Of a stretch of DNA of 64,000 nucleotides, positions 54,688 to 64,000 are shown piece by piece; the stretch's first letter is position 1; each line of letters begins with the position of its first letter. Source of the DNA: Caulobacter sp. (GTDB lineage: Bacteria > Pseudomonadota > Alphaproteobacteria > Caulobacterales > Caulobacteraceae); NCBI GenBank assembly GCA_017745235.1, contig JAGHZU010000005.1, positions 186,001-250,000 on the forward strand. Direction: 5' to 3'. The translations under genes were made by a program, and so were the position numbers. The notes below the pieces were generated by a model. That model was given only the letters and a program-made list of their open reading frames with translations, was not told the DNA's origin and did not search any database.

Positions 54688-55944
54688 TTAGGCTGCAGGG
54701 TCGAGCGTGATCCCATGCTCGACCGTCGGCTTGAGCGTCGGGACGTGCTTTTGGCCACTGTTCCAGGCGTCGATCATGTCGGCCCACTCCTGGAGCATGT
54801 GGCGACGCTGCACAGCGTACTCCGCCACATTGTAGACCCGCCTTGAGGTGCGGCGGTCGACGTGCGCCAGGCAGCGTTCGATCCAGTCCTCATCGAACCC
54901 GATTTCATTGAGCAACGTAGAACCGGTCCGCCGCAGGTCGTGGACGGTGAAAGGCTTCAAATCCAAGTCGTTGGCCTTTGCCCGCTCGGCGATCGACATC
55001 GTGACCCGATTGAAGGTCGCCCGCGACATCGGCTCGTCAGCTTCGTACCGTGATGGCAGTACGTAGGGCGAGTTACCCGCGCAGGTCTTCAGGGCGATGA
55101 ACATGTCGAGCGCCTGCGTCGACAGATAGATGTTGTGGGCGCGGCCGCACTTCATCCGTTCCTTCGGAATCTGCCAGACCGCGTTGACGAAATCGATCTC
55201 GCTCCAGACCGCGTCCTGCAGTTCGCTCTTTCGAACGAGCGTGAGCAGGATCAGCTTAAGCCCCAACCGGATGGTTGGCAGCGTCGGCACCTGTTCAAGC
55301 AAAGTGTAGAAGAGCCGGATCTCGCGCGGCGTCAGCGCGCGCTCCCGCGGCATGGCAGTCCAGATCGACGCGGGGCTCACTTCCTTGGCGGGGTTCTCGA
55401 CCTTCTCACCGTGCAGCCTCGCAAAGGCGAAGATGAGGTTGATCTGGTCGCGGATGTGGACCGCCGTCGCCGGCGCACCGCGATCCTTGACCTTCTGACA
55501 AAGCATTCGGATGTCGTGAGGTTCGATCTCTTTCAGCAGTCGGTTCTGAAAGGCTGACGCGATATCTCGCTCGAAGATCCCTCGACGCATAGCGCGCGTG
55601 CTTTCTGCCATCCGGCCCTCGTCCAACCACTTGCGGCCAAACTCGCCGAACGTCTTAGCGGCCTTGATCCGGGCCTTGTCGCGCTGCTTTTCCAGCGCCG
55701 GCGAAACGCCTTCCCGGACCTTGCGCCTGGCTTCCATCGCGAGCTCGCGCGCCTTGAGCAGAGTAAGGCCATCGGCCCCGTATCGGCCGAGCGTCAGGGT
55801 CTCGCGGCGATTGTTCAGCCGGTAGTCCAGGCGGAAGGTGATCCCCCCCGCCGGTGAGACCACCACGTAAATACCGTCACGGTCCGTGACCTTGTACGGT
55901 TTCTTCTTTGGTTTCAGGCTCTTAAGAGCCGCATCGGTAAGCAT
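54688..55944 (-). CDS. Tyrosine recombinase/integrase (DUF4102 arm-binding type)
   Basis: A 418-residue P4-type integrase. The N-terminal DUF4102 arm-binding domain (about 1-90) is followed by the core-binding and catalytic domains with R238, H335-x2-R338 (HDLRR), H361 and probable nucleophile Y371. It lies next to the 3' end of guaA, a known integration hotspot for genomic islands. The gene is intact, so the island may still be mobile. Confidence 0.93.
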   Translation of the reverse strand: MLTDAALKSLKPKKKPYKVTDRDGIYVVVSPAGGITFRLDYRLNNRRETLTLGRYGADGLTLLKARELAMEARRKVREGVSPALEKQRDKARIKAAKTFGEFGRKWLDEGRMAESTRAMRRGIFERDIASAFQNRLLKEIEPHDIRMLCQKVKDRGAPATAVHIRDQINLIFAFARLHGEKVENPAKEVSPASIWTAMPRERALTPREIRLFYTLLEQVPTLPTIRLGLKLILLTLVRKSELQDAVWSEIDFVNAVWQIPKERMKCGRAHNIYLSTQALDMFIALKTCAGNSPYVLPSRYEADEPMSRATFNRVTMSIAERAKANDLDLKPFTVHDLRRTGSTLLNEIGFDEDWIERCLAHVDRRTSRRVYNVAEYAVQRRHMLQEWADMIDAWNSGQKHVPTLKPTVEHGITLDPAA

Positions 55945-56094
55945 GGAACGGCCTCCGGCGCCCCTGAAACCCTCGAAAAGCGCGCGAAAATACCGTCACC
56001 CATTTTTGGGCGCGGCGTCGGCTTATTTATTCAAGGATTTCAGCGACTTGCTGCTGAGAAAAATACCGTCAGGCCTGAGGTGACCTGACGGTAT
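55866..56094. repeat. Repeated ATACCGTCA elements and an 11-bp inverted repeat near the integrase
   Basis: AAATACCGTCA-type copies occur at 55866-55877, 55986-55997 and 56059-56071. The last is half of a perfect inverted repeat: ATACCGTCAGG (56063-56073) pairs with CCTGACGGTAT (56084-56094) around a 10-base loop. Such iterated short motifs beside an integrase fit arm-type recombinase sites; a hairpin role is also possible. The gap 55945-56262 otherwise contains no gene. Confidence 0.5.
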
Positions 56095-56262
56095 CAGCTG
56101 CAAATAAGCAGAGGCAAGACAGCCGGAAGACCGTCACTAAGCCGCCATTTGAGGCGGGGTACGGTCAATAGATGGCAATACTTCTCGACCAGATTCACAA
56201 ATTATTTCAGTCACTTAGGCGACATCAGCGATCGATCGCGGGTGCCGCCGAAGCCGACTGAA

Positions 56263-57825
56263 TTATTCCCACTCGATGGTGCCGGGCGGCTTCGACGTCA
56301 CGTCGTAGACGACGCGGTTGACGCCCCGCACCTCGTTGATGATCCGGGTTGCGGTCTTGCCCAGCACGTCCCAGGGAAACTCGAAGAAGTCGGCGGTCAT
56401 GCCATCGGTCGAAGTGACCGCGCGCAGGGCCAGGACGTTCTCGTAAGTGCGCGCGTCGCCCATGACGCCGACCGTCTTCACCGGCAGCAGGACAGCGAAG
56501 GCCTGCCAGATCTTGTCATAGAGGCCGGCGTTGCGGATCTCTTCCAGATAGATGGCGTCGGCGTCCTGCAGCACCTTCACCTTCTCGGGCGTGATGTCGC
56601 CGGGAATGCGGATGGCCAGGCCCGGGCCAGGGAACGGGTGACGGCCCACGAAGGCCGGGGCCAGGCCCAGCTCGACGCCCAGGGCGCGGACCTCATCCTT
56701 GAACAGCTCGCGCAGCGGTTCGACGAGCTTGAGCTTCATGTAGTCCGGCAGGCCGCCGACGTTGTGATGGCTCTTGATGACCGCCGAAGGGCCGCCGCGG
56801 GCCGAGACGCTTTCCACCACGTCGGGATAGAGCGTGCCCTGCGCCAGGAACGCCGCCCCCTCGATCTTGGCGGCCTCCTTGTCGAAAACGTCGATGAACA
56901 GCTTGCCGATGGTCTTGCGCTTGGTCTCGGGGTCGGAGACGCCTGCCAGCTCGCCCAGGAACAGATCGCCCGCGTCCACGTGGACCAGGGGGATGTTGTA
57001 ATGGTCGCGGAACAAGGTCACGACCTGCTCGGCCTCGTTCTTGCGAAGCAGGCCCGTGTCGACGAACACGCAGGTCAACTGGTCGCCGATCGCCTCATGG
57101 ATCAGGACGGCGGCCACCGAACTGTCGACGCCGCCCGACAGGCCGCAGATCACCTTGCCGTCGCCGACCTGGTCACGGATTTTCTGGACCATCTCCTGGC
57201 GGAACGACGCCATGGTCCAATCGCCCTTCAGCCCGGCGACGTTGAACAGGAAGTTCCTGTACATCTGCGGCCCGTGGACGGTGTGGTACACCTCGGGGTG
57301 AAACTGAACCGCGTAGATTTTCTTGGCGTCGTTGGCGATCGCCGCAAACGGGGCGCCGGTGGATGTGGCGACCACCTCGAAGCCTTCCGGAATAGCCATG
57401 ACGCGGTCGCCGTGGCTCATCCAGACCGTCTCCCGCTCGCCGACGCCAGCCAGGCCCTGGAACAACGGGCTATCCTTGCCAATGGTGAGCTCGGCCCGGC
57501 CGAACTCGCCAGCGTGACCGCCCTCGACCTTGCCGCCCAGCACGTCGCACAGCAGTTGCTGGCCGTAGCAGATGGCCAGCATCGGCAGGCCGAGGTCGAA
57601 CAGCTTGCGGCCGATGCGGGGGCTGTCGTCTTCCAGCACGCTGGCCGGGCCGCCCGACAGGATGATGGCCGAGGGGGCGTAATCGTCGACCAGGGCCTCG
57701 ACCTTGTCGAACGGATGGATCTCGCAATAGACGCCCGCCTCGCGCACCCGGCGCGCGATCAGCTGGGTCACCTGGCTGCCGAAATCGACGATCAGGACGC
57801 GCTGGTGATGGGGTTCGGTGGTCAT
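56263..57825 (-). CDS. guaA: GMP synthase (glutamine-hydrolysing)
   Basis: A 520-residue enzyme that converts XMP to GMP. The N-terminal glutamine amidotransferase has C86 in the [11 protein letters not shown] nucleophile elbow; the ATP-pyrophosphatase SGGVDSS loop is near residue 235; the dimerisation domain ends in the universal GTIEWE. The 3' end is intact, consistent with an island that re-creates the end of the gene when it integrates. Confidence 0.97.
   Translation of the reverse strand: MTTEPHHQRVLIVDFGSQVTQLIARRVREAGVYCEIHPFDKVEALVDDYAPSAIILSGGPASVLEDDSPRIGRKLFDLGLPMLAICYGQQLLCDVLGGKVEGGHAGEFGRAELTIGKDSPLFQGLAGVGERETVWMSHGDRVMAIPEGFEVVATSTGAPFAAIANDAKKIYAVQFHPEVYHTVHGPQMYRNFLFNVAGLKGDWTMASFRQEMVQKIRDQVGDGKVICGLSGGVDSSVAAVLIHEAIGDQLTCVFVDTGLLRKNEAEQVVTLFRDHYNIPLVHVDAGDLFLGELAGVSDPETKRKTIGKLFIDVFDKEAAKIEGAAFLAQGTLYPDVVESVSARGGPSAVIKSHHNVGGLPDYMKLKLVEPLRELFKDEVRALGVELGLAPAFVGRHPFPGPGLAIRIPGDITPEKVKVLQDADAIYLEEIRNAGLYDKIWQAFAVLLPVKTVGVMGDARTYENVLALRAVTSTDGMTADFFEFPWDVLGKTATRIINEVRGVNRVVYDVTSKPPGTIEWE
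56265..56280. other. Candidate attachment site at the guaA 3' end
   Basis: The last codons of guaA are a known integrase target. The integrase gene ends of the adjoining island start 319 bp away, and an imperfect copy of this sequence lies at 50972-50986. Confidence 0.4.
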
Positions 57826-57880
57826 GGCGAGAGGTCTCCAGCGTGTGCGTTGTGGTCGGTCTCCCTTGCGGGAGCAATCT

Positions 57881-59161
57881 TCAGGGTGCGTAGGTCGCGC
57901 GCTCGAGCACGGCGGCGAAGAAGCCGTCCGTCCCCGCGCGATGAGGCGTCAGACGCAGATAGCCTTCCGGGGTCAGGTACGGCTCGACGCCTTCCAGCGC
58001 GATCGGCCTGGCCGAGAATTCGGGACGCCGCTCGAGGAAGGCCGCCACGCGGTCCTCGTTCTCCTCGATCAGCAGGGAGCACGTGACGTAGATCAGGCGC
58101 CCCCCCGGCTTCACGAAATCGGCGGCGTCGGCCAGCACGGCGTCCTGCTCGATCTGACGCTTGGCCAGTTGGTCGGGCGACAGCCGCCATTTGGCGTCGG
58201 GGTGGCGGCGCCAGGTGCCCGCGCCGGTGCATGGGGCGTCGACGAAGACCAGATCCAGCTTGCCCTCCAGACCCTTCAGCGGCTGCCCTTCGATGGGCGA
58301 GCGGATCTGCAGGTTGCGCACCCCCGCCCGCTGGCCGCGGCGGATGGTGTCGGCCAGGCGGCGGGCGTCGCTGTCGTGAGCGAAGATCTGGCCGCTGTTG
58401 CCCATGGCCGCGGCCAGGGCCAGGGTCTTGCCCCCGCCCCCGGCGCAGAAGTCCAGCACCTGCTTGCCCTTGATCGGGCCGGCCGTGGCGGCCGCGATCT
58501 GGGAGCCCAGATCCTGGACCTCGAACCAGCCCTTGGAGAAGGCCGGTACGGCCTCGACCGACGGCGTGCGGTCGGTGGCCGAAGGCGCGGGGATGCGGAA
58601 GGCCGTCGGCAGCACCCCCGCCGGCTCGGCGCCGATCAGGGCCACGGCCTTGGCGCCGCGCTCGACATCCGTCTTCAGCGTGTTGATCCGCAGATCCACC
58701 GGCGCGCGCTCGGACAAGGCCCGCATCTCGGCGGCCTGGTCCTGGCCCAAGGCGCGGGCCAGGTGCGGTTCCAGCCAGTCGGCGTAGTCGCCGGCGACCG
58801 GCGCGGGGGCTTCGGCCAGCGAGCGCGGCGTCGCGATGTGCGCCTGTTCCGCGTCGGCCAACGCGCCCGGACCGTGTTCCTCGCCAGCAGCTTCGGCGAT
58901 GCGCTGGGCCGACCATTTCCAGTCGTGAGCCAGCACCCCCAGCACCACGCCACGCGCGCTGTCGTCCCCCATCATCCAGCCCAGCGAGCGCTTACGGCGC
59001 AGGGCGTCCAGCACCAAGCCCGAAACGAAGGCGCGATCCTTGGAGCCGGCATATCGTGCGCTCTCGCCCCAGCGCTTCAGCGCCATCCGTACGGGAAAGT
59101 GACGCGTCTCGATCTCGGTAAGGACCTCGATCGCCGCTGCTAGTCTGCCGCCGTCGCGCAT
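57881..59161 (-). CDS. rsmB: 16S rRNA m5C967 methyltransferase RsmB
   Basis: A 426-residue protein from the ATG at 59161. The N-terminal NusB-like domain (residues about 1-140) precedes the NOL1/NOP2/Sun methyltransferase core with [29 protein letters not shown] (Cys that releases product) and VTCSLL (catalytic Cys). It methylates C967 of 16S rRNA. It lies between guaA and the MAPEG gene on the same strand. Confidence 0.9.
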   Translation of the reverse strand: MRDGGRLAAAIEVLTEIETRHFPVRMALKRWGESARYAGSKDRAFVSGLVLDALRRKRSLGWMMGDDSARGVVLGVLAHDWKWSAQRIAEAAGEEHGPGALADAEQAHIATPRSLAEAPAPVAGDYADWLEPHLARALGQDQAAEMRALSERAPVDLRINTLKTDVERGAKAVALIGAEPAGVLPTAFRIPAPSATDRTPSVEAVPAFSKGWFEVQDLGSQIAAATAGPIKGKQVLDFCAGGGGKTLALAAAMGNSGQIFAHDSDARRLADTIRRGQRAGVRNLQIRSPIEGQPLKGLEGKLDLVFVDAPCTGAGTWRRHPDAKWRLSPDQLAKRQIEQDAVLADAADFVKPGGRLIYVTCSLLIEENEDRVAAFLERRPEFSARPIALEGVEPYLTPEGYLRLTPHRAGTDGFFAAVLERATYAP

Positions 59162-59169
59162 TTTTTCTT

Positions 59170-59559
59170 TCAGATCACCAGGGCGAGCAGGATCAGCCCC
59201 AGGCCGATCATGGACACCAGCCAGACCAGCGACCGGAGCACCGGCACGCCGAAGGCGTAGAGAAGAATGTAGAGTGCGCGGGCGCCCGCATAGAGCCCCG
59301 CGCCGCAGTAGGTGAACATGCCGAGGCGGCCGCCCAGATAGGCGACGATCACAGCTGCCGCGAAGAACGGGAACGTCTCGCGGAAATTGACGAAGGCCCG
59401 CTCCAGCCGGCCGGCCATGCCGGTCAGCTGGATGCGGTCCTCCCGGGGGCCCATGTTCCACTTCCAGCCGCGCTGGGGCTGGGCGGACGCAGCCGCCCAG
59501 ACCAGGTGGACCAGGCCGATCACGACCGCCACCGCCAGCATCTGCAGCTCGAAGGCCAT
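59170..59559 (-). CDS. MAPEG-family membrane protein
   Basis: A 129-residue membrane protein from the ATG at 59559, with four hydrophobic segments and the ERAFVNFRETFPFFAAAVIVA segment typical of MAPEG proteins (membrane-associated eicosanoid and glutathione metabolism). It starts 9 bp after guaB on the same strand and ends just before rsmB. Glutathione-linked function is known for some members only. Confidence 0.88.
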   Translation of the reverse strand: MAFELQMLAVAVVIGLVHLVWAAASAQPQRGWKWNMGPREDRIQLTGMAGRLERAFVNFRETFPFFAAAVIVAYLGGRLGMFTYCGAGLYAGARALYILLYAFGVPVLRSLVWLVSMIGLGLILLALVI

Positions 59560-59568
59560 CTTCACGGG

Positions 59569-61116
<1,548 letters not shown>

Positions 61117-61157
61117 TCACGACGGCGCGAGCTCCTCGCCCGCGCCGTTCCTTGAGA

Positions 61158-61361
61158 TCAGCCGATGGGCTTGGCCCCCGGTGTACCGCATTTGGCGAAC
61201 TTGCCCTTGGCGTCCTTGCACTTGGTCGGCTTGGCCGGCGCGGCGGCCGGGCACTTGGTGAACTTGCCCTTGGCGTCCTTGCAGGGCGCGGCGAAGGCCC
61301 CGCTGGAGAAAGCCGAGAGCCCGACAGCCAGGGCAATGGCGACAGTCATGGACTTGGACAT
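61158..61361 (-). CDS. Small secreted protein with two CKDAKGKF repeats
   Basis: A 67-residue protein with a signal peptide ending near SSGAFA (residue 24). The mature part holds two near-identical units, each a Cys-Lys-Asp-Ala-Lys-Gly-Lys-Phe segment ending in a second Cys (CKDAKGKFTKC and CKDAKGKFAKC), joined by an Ala/Pro linker. It is probably periplasmic; function unknown. The 220-bp gap upstream (61362-61581) is relatively AT-rich, with an 8-bp inverted repeat at 61379-61406 and a 13-bp palindrome at 61525-61537. Confidence 0.65.
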   Translation of the reverse strand: MSKSMTVAIALAVGLSAFSSGAFAAPCKDAKGKFTKCPAAAPAKPTKCKDAKGKFAKCGTPGAKPIG

Positions 61362-61524
61362 GAGTTAAGCCTCTCGTGGCATCGCGTTGAGTACGCGACG
61401 CGATGCTCACGCCTTCTCACGTTTCAGGGCAAGTCCTCGAAATGTAAATCTGTCATCAAGGCCCAGCCAATTCGCCGCACCACTACAATCCAGGATGGTA
61501 ATAACGGCAACCACCTCGCGATTT

Positions 61525-61537
61525 AGTAGATTCTACT
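61525..61537. promoter_or_regulatory. AGTAGA-T-TCTACT palindrome in an intergenic region
   Basis: A perfect 6+1+6 dyad in an AT-rich stretch upstream of the 67-residue gene and just past the rlmE stop. Role unclear. Confidence 0.25.
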
Positions 61538-61581
61538 TATTGAAATTACCCTAGGGTTGTTTTGAAGTTCTTGTGGTGAAG

Positions 61582-62289
61582 CTATCGCCCCTTGAAACCC
61601 GTGGCCACGAGGAAGACCTCGGAGCTGTCGGCGCGACTGGCCTTGGGCTTGAAATGCACCACCTTGCTGAAATGCTTCTTCAGACGAGCGATCACCTCGG
61701 CCGTCTCGCCGCCCTGGAAAGCCTTGGCCACGAACGCGCCGCCCGGCTTGAGCACCTCGATGGCGAAGTCGGCGCCGATCTCGATCAGGCCCACGATCCT
61801 CAGGTGGTCGGTCTCGCGGTGACCCACGGTGTTGGGGGCCATGTCCGACATGACCAGGTCGGGCGCGCCGCCCAGCAGCTCGATCAGCTTGGGCGGACAG
61901 GACGGATCGGTGAAGTCCATTTCCAGAATATGCGCGGGGGCCACCGGGTCCACCGGCAGCAGGTCCACACCCACGAGGTTGGTCACGCCCCGCTCGACGG
62001 CGATCTGCAGCCAGCCGCCAGGCGCGCAACCCAGGTCGATCACCCGCGCGCCCTTGCGGAAGAAATGGAACTTGTCGTCGATCTCGCTGATCTTGAACGC
62101 GGCGCGGCTGCGGTACCCCATCGCCCGGGCCTTGGCCGAGAACGGGTCGTTGATCTGGCGCTCCAGCCAGGCCTGCTGCGAGGGCGTGCGGCCGAAAGCG
62201 GTCTTCAGGCGCGCGGGCTTTCCCCGGCCGCCCTCGTTGCCGCCGGTCGGCGGCTTGACCATGCGACGCTTGGGAGGTTCTTCGTTCAT
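61582..62289 (-). CDS. rlmE: 23S rRNA 2'-O-ribose methyltransferase RlmE (FtsJ/RrmJ)
   Basis: A 235-residue RlmE with the RAAFKISEID Lys, the VIDLGCAPGGW SAM site, VMSDMAPNTVG and the late KAFQGGE segment of the K-D-K-E tetrad. It methylates Um2552 of 23S rRNA. It overlaps the Ppx/GppA-family gene by four bases. Confidence 0.93.
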   Translation of the reverse strand: MNEEPPKRRMVKPPTGGNEGGRGKPARLKTAFGRTPSQQAWLERQINDPFSAKARAMGYRSRAAFKISEIDDKFHFFRKGARVIDLGCAPGGWLQIAVERGVTNLVGVDLLPVDPVAPAHILEMDFTDPSCPPKLIELLGGAPDLVMSDMAPNTVGHRETDHLRIVGLIEIGADFAIEVLKPGGAFVAKAFQGGETAEVIARLKKHFSKVVHFKPKASRADSSEVFLVATGFKGR

Positions 62290-63404
62290 GCTTCCACCGC
62301 GCGGACAGGCGCCCTGCCCGCTCCGCCGCGCCGACGCCGGCGCGGCCTCTTCTGTTGATCCGACATCAGGGACATCAGCAGCCCCTCTCTAAGGCCTCGA
62401 TCGGCGACACGCACGCGCGAACAGGGCCAAAGCTCCTGGACGGCCTGCAGGATCGCCGCCCCCGCCAGCACCAGATCGGCGCGGTCGGCGCCGATGCAGG
62501 GCTCCTTGGCGCGTTCGCTGGCCGTCAGGGTCAACAACCGCTCGGCCGCCGCCTCGCAGTCGCTGCGTTCCATCCAAAGCCCGTCGACCACATTGCGGTC
62601 ATAGCGGGCCAGGCCCAGGTGCAGCCCCGCCAGGCTGGTGATCGCGCCTGAGGTGCCGACCATGTGGGCCCGGTCGCCCTCGAAGTGCCGGCGCATGGGC
62701 TCGGCATGCGGGAAAGCCTCGATGCGCGCCTTGACCGCCTCGACCATGGCCCGGAACCAGCTTGCATCGGCCCGGTCGCCCTCGGGAAAACGCTCGGCCA
62801 GCGTGACCACGCCGATTGGGATCGACAGCCAGGCCTTGATCGGCAGGCGCCAGGCGGCGAACTGCCGAGGCTTGGCGTCCAAACCCTCGCCCTTCAAGTC
62901 GACCCATGACAGCTCGGTCGAGCCGCCGCCGACATCGACCACCAAAGCCGCGTCAGCCTCGCGGTCGAACAGGCTCATACAGCCAGCCACCGACAGCTGA
63001 GCCTCTTCCTTCGGCGTGATGATCTGGAGACGCAATCCGGTCTCGTCGGCGACCCGCCGCACGAAATCGGGACCATTGGCCGCACCCCGGCAAGCCTGCG
63101 TCGCTACGGCCTTGACCCTCACCACCCGCCGGCGACGGATCTTCTCGGCGCAGACCTTGAGGGCGGCCATCGAGCGGTCCATGGCCTCGTCCGACAGCAT
63201 GCCGCTCTGCGACAGCCCCTCGCCCAGCCTTACGATCCTGGAATAGGCCTCCACCACACGGAATCCCCGCGGCGACGGCGTGGCCACCAACAGGCGGCAG
63301 TTGTTGGTTCCCAGATCGAGCGCCGCATAACACGGCGTCTCGCCTGGAGGCCGGCGCTGCCCCCGATTCTTGGGCGCGCCGGGCGCTCGCGGCGCCTCCG
63401 ACAT
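62286..63404 (-). CDS. Ppx/GppA-family exopolyphosphatase/pppGpp phosphatase
   Basis: A 372-residue actin-fold phosphatase. The ALDLGTNNCRLLVA phosphate-1 loop and the VVDVGGGSTELSW phosphate-2 segment are the family hallmarks. It is shorter than full-length Ppx (about 500) and lacks the C-terminal HD extension. It is upstream of rlmE on the same strand. Exopolyphosphatase versus pppGpp activity cannot be told apart from sequence alone. Confidence 0.9.
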   Translation of the reverse strand: MSEAPRAPGAPKNRGQRRPPGETPCYAALDLGTNNCRLLVATPSPRGFRVVEAYSRIVRLGEGLSQSGMLSDEAMDRSMAALKVCAEKIRRRRVVRVKAVATQACRGAANGPDFVRRVADETGLRLQIITPKEEAQLSVAGCMSLFDREADAALVVDVGGGSTELSWVDLKGEGLDAKPRQFAAWRLPIKAWLSIPIGVVTLAERFPEGDRADASWFRAMVEAVKARIEAFPHAEPMRRHFEGDRAHMVGTSGAITSLAGLHLGLARYDRNVVDGLWMERSDCEAAAERLLTLTASERAKEPCIGADRADLVLAGAAILQAVQELWPCSRVRVADRGLREGLLMSLMSDQQKRPRRRRRGGAGRAPVRAVEA

Positions 63405-63564
63405 GGTCTATCACCTTGTCTCGCAGGCGATTCATGCCGAACCGCCTCACTTCGGAAGCGAACATAGCAACCGGATTCGCGCGCAGGAAGGCGTCGCCTT
63501 GTCATCCGGTCACGGAAGCATACGTTCAGACTCCAGTCAGGAGAGTCAGGTTAGGCTGCCTGTC

Positions 63565-63894
63565 ATGAACACGAGATCCGCCAAATTCTCGATCGGCCAA
63601 GTGGTCAAGCATCGCGTCTTCCCATTCCGAGGCGTGGTGTTCGACGTGGATCCGGTTTTCGCCAACACCGAGGAGTGGTGGAACTCGATTCCCGAGGACA
63701 TCCGCCCCACCAAGGACCAGCCGTTCTATCATCTGCTGGCCGAGAACGACGACAACACCTACGTCGCCTACGTATCGGAGCAAAACCTGCTGGCCGACGA
63801 AACCGGCGAACCGGTGGGCCATCCGCAGACGACCGTGATCTTCGAAAGCTTCGATCACGGCGCCTACAAGCTTCGGCCTCGCATTTCGCACTAG
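63565..63894 (+). CDS. hspQ: Heat-shock protein HspQ
   Basis: A 109-residue HspQ from the ATG at 63565. The SIGQVVKHRVFPFRGVVFDVDP start and the PFYHLLAENDD.TYVAYVSEQNLL middle match the family, which in other bacteria adapts Lon protease specificity and binds hemimethylated DNA. The 160-bp region between it and the divergent Ppx/GppA-family gene holds the promoters of both. Confidence 0.93.
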   Translation: MNTRSAKFSIGQVVKHRVFPFRGVVFDVDPVFANTEEWWNSIPEDIRPTKDQPFYHLLAENDDNTYVAYVSEQNLLADETGEPVGHPQTTVIFESFDHGAYKLRPRISH

Positions 63895-63975
63895 ACGCAA
63901 GGTCTCTCCGGAGACTTGGCGATCCGGGGCAAAATCCGAACGAAACTTGCCCGAATGCGGGCGTAACGTCGTTGC

Positions 63976-64000
63976 ATGAGCAGCGATGGCTTTAGCGGCG
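63976..64000 (+). CDS. Possible start of a gene cut by the window end
   Basis: ATG at 63976 opens a frame (MSSDGFSG) that is still open at the window edge. Only eight residues are seen, so this is a weak call. Confidence 0.25.

Noticed and set aside
56149-58086. A 645-residue plus-strand frame opposite guaA
   Set aside because: Shadow of guaA; the translated sequence is of the typical antisense composition.

Overview
The window is GC-rich alphaproteobacterial chromosome, most likely Caulobacter or a close relative. Support comes from the guaB - MAPEG - rsmB - guaA block, rlmE - ppx/gppA, hspQ, the imuA-imuB-dnaE2 mutasome with alphaproteobacterial LexA boxes (GAAC-N7-GAAC), a TonB receptor, HWE kinase and porins, and frequent GTG starts with overlapping stop/start codons. 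Species assignment is inference; no rRNA or tRNA gene was seen.

Layout. 0-9.3 kb is a regulator-dense stretch: two winged-helix/ATPase regulators (the first cut by the window edge), a nitronate monooxygenase, two paralogous AraC regulators and a LysR regulator. 9.4-13.7 kb carries an amidohydrolase with an odd Cys/His tail, a periplasmic VOC protein and an alginate-export-type porin. 13.7-15.6 kb (minus) is a small conserved protein, TehA and an AraC regulator. 15.8-18.6 kb is a five-gene operon (isochorismatase-like, XapX, DoxX, YoaK, SDR). 18.7-19.8 kb is a lone nuclease-like gene with atypical composition. 19.8-23.2 kb has Dps, an AhpD-like protein and catalase. 23.3-30.7 kb is a run of mostly singly transcribed detoxification or catabolic genes (HD hydrolase, alpha/beta hydrolase, SDR, tautomerase, aldehyde dehydrogenase, OmpW, MBL hydrolase, cupin, OsmC), several followed by strong hairpins. 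30.7-34.5 kb has two LysR regulators, a second nitronate monooxygenase and a HEPN-motif protein. 34.5-39.8 kb has an HWE kinase, an exported protein, a TonB receptor and an MFS transporter. 40.0-41.3 kb is a two-gene PD-(D/E)XK plus HEPN pair. 42.3-50.0 kb is an SOS/DNA-damage zone: a LexA box between two unknown divergent genes, an SRAP-family protein, and imuA-imuB-dnaE2 behind a second LexA box. 50.1-56.3 kb holds a DEDDh exonuclease, then a probable genomic island at the 3' end of guaA: a Gabija-like pair (UvrD-like helicase plus OLD ATPase-TOPRIM nuclease), AlpA and a tyrosine integrase. 56.3-64 kb is housekeeping.

How the parts connect. The most striking non-coding signal is a 15-bp dyad, TTGCGC-N3-GCGCAA, found in perfect or near-perfect form in at least eight intergenic regions between 1.6 and 39.9 kb and not noticed in the housekeeping part. 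It lies ahead of nitronate monooxygenase, amidohydrolase, the isochorismatase operon, the AhpD/catalase genes, alpha/beta hydrolase, aldehyde dehydrogenase, a LysR gene and an MFS transporter. It looks like the operator of a local regulon that handles reactive or xenobiotic compounds; the LysR protein encoded at 32880-33821 is the best candidate regulator. The best candidates for undescribed biology are this regulon, the nuclease/HEPN pair at 40.05-41.28 kb, and the two unknown genes that share a LexA box at 42.72 kb.
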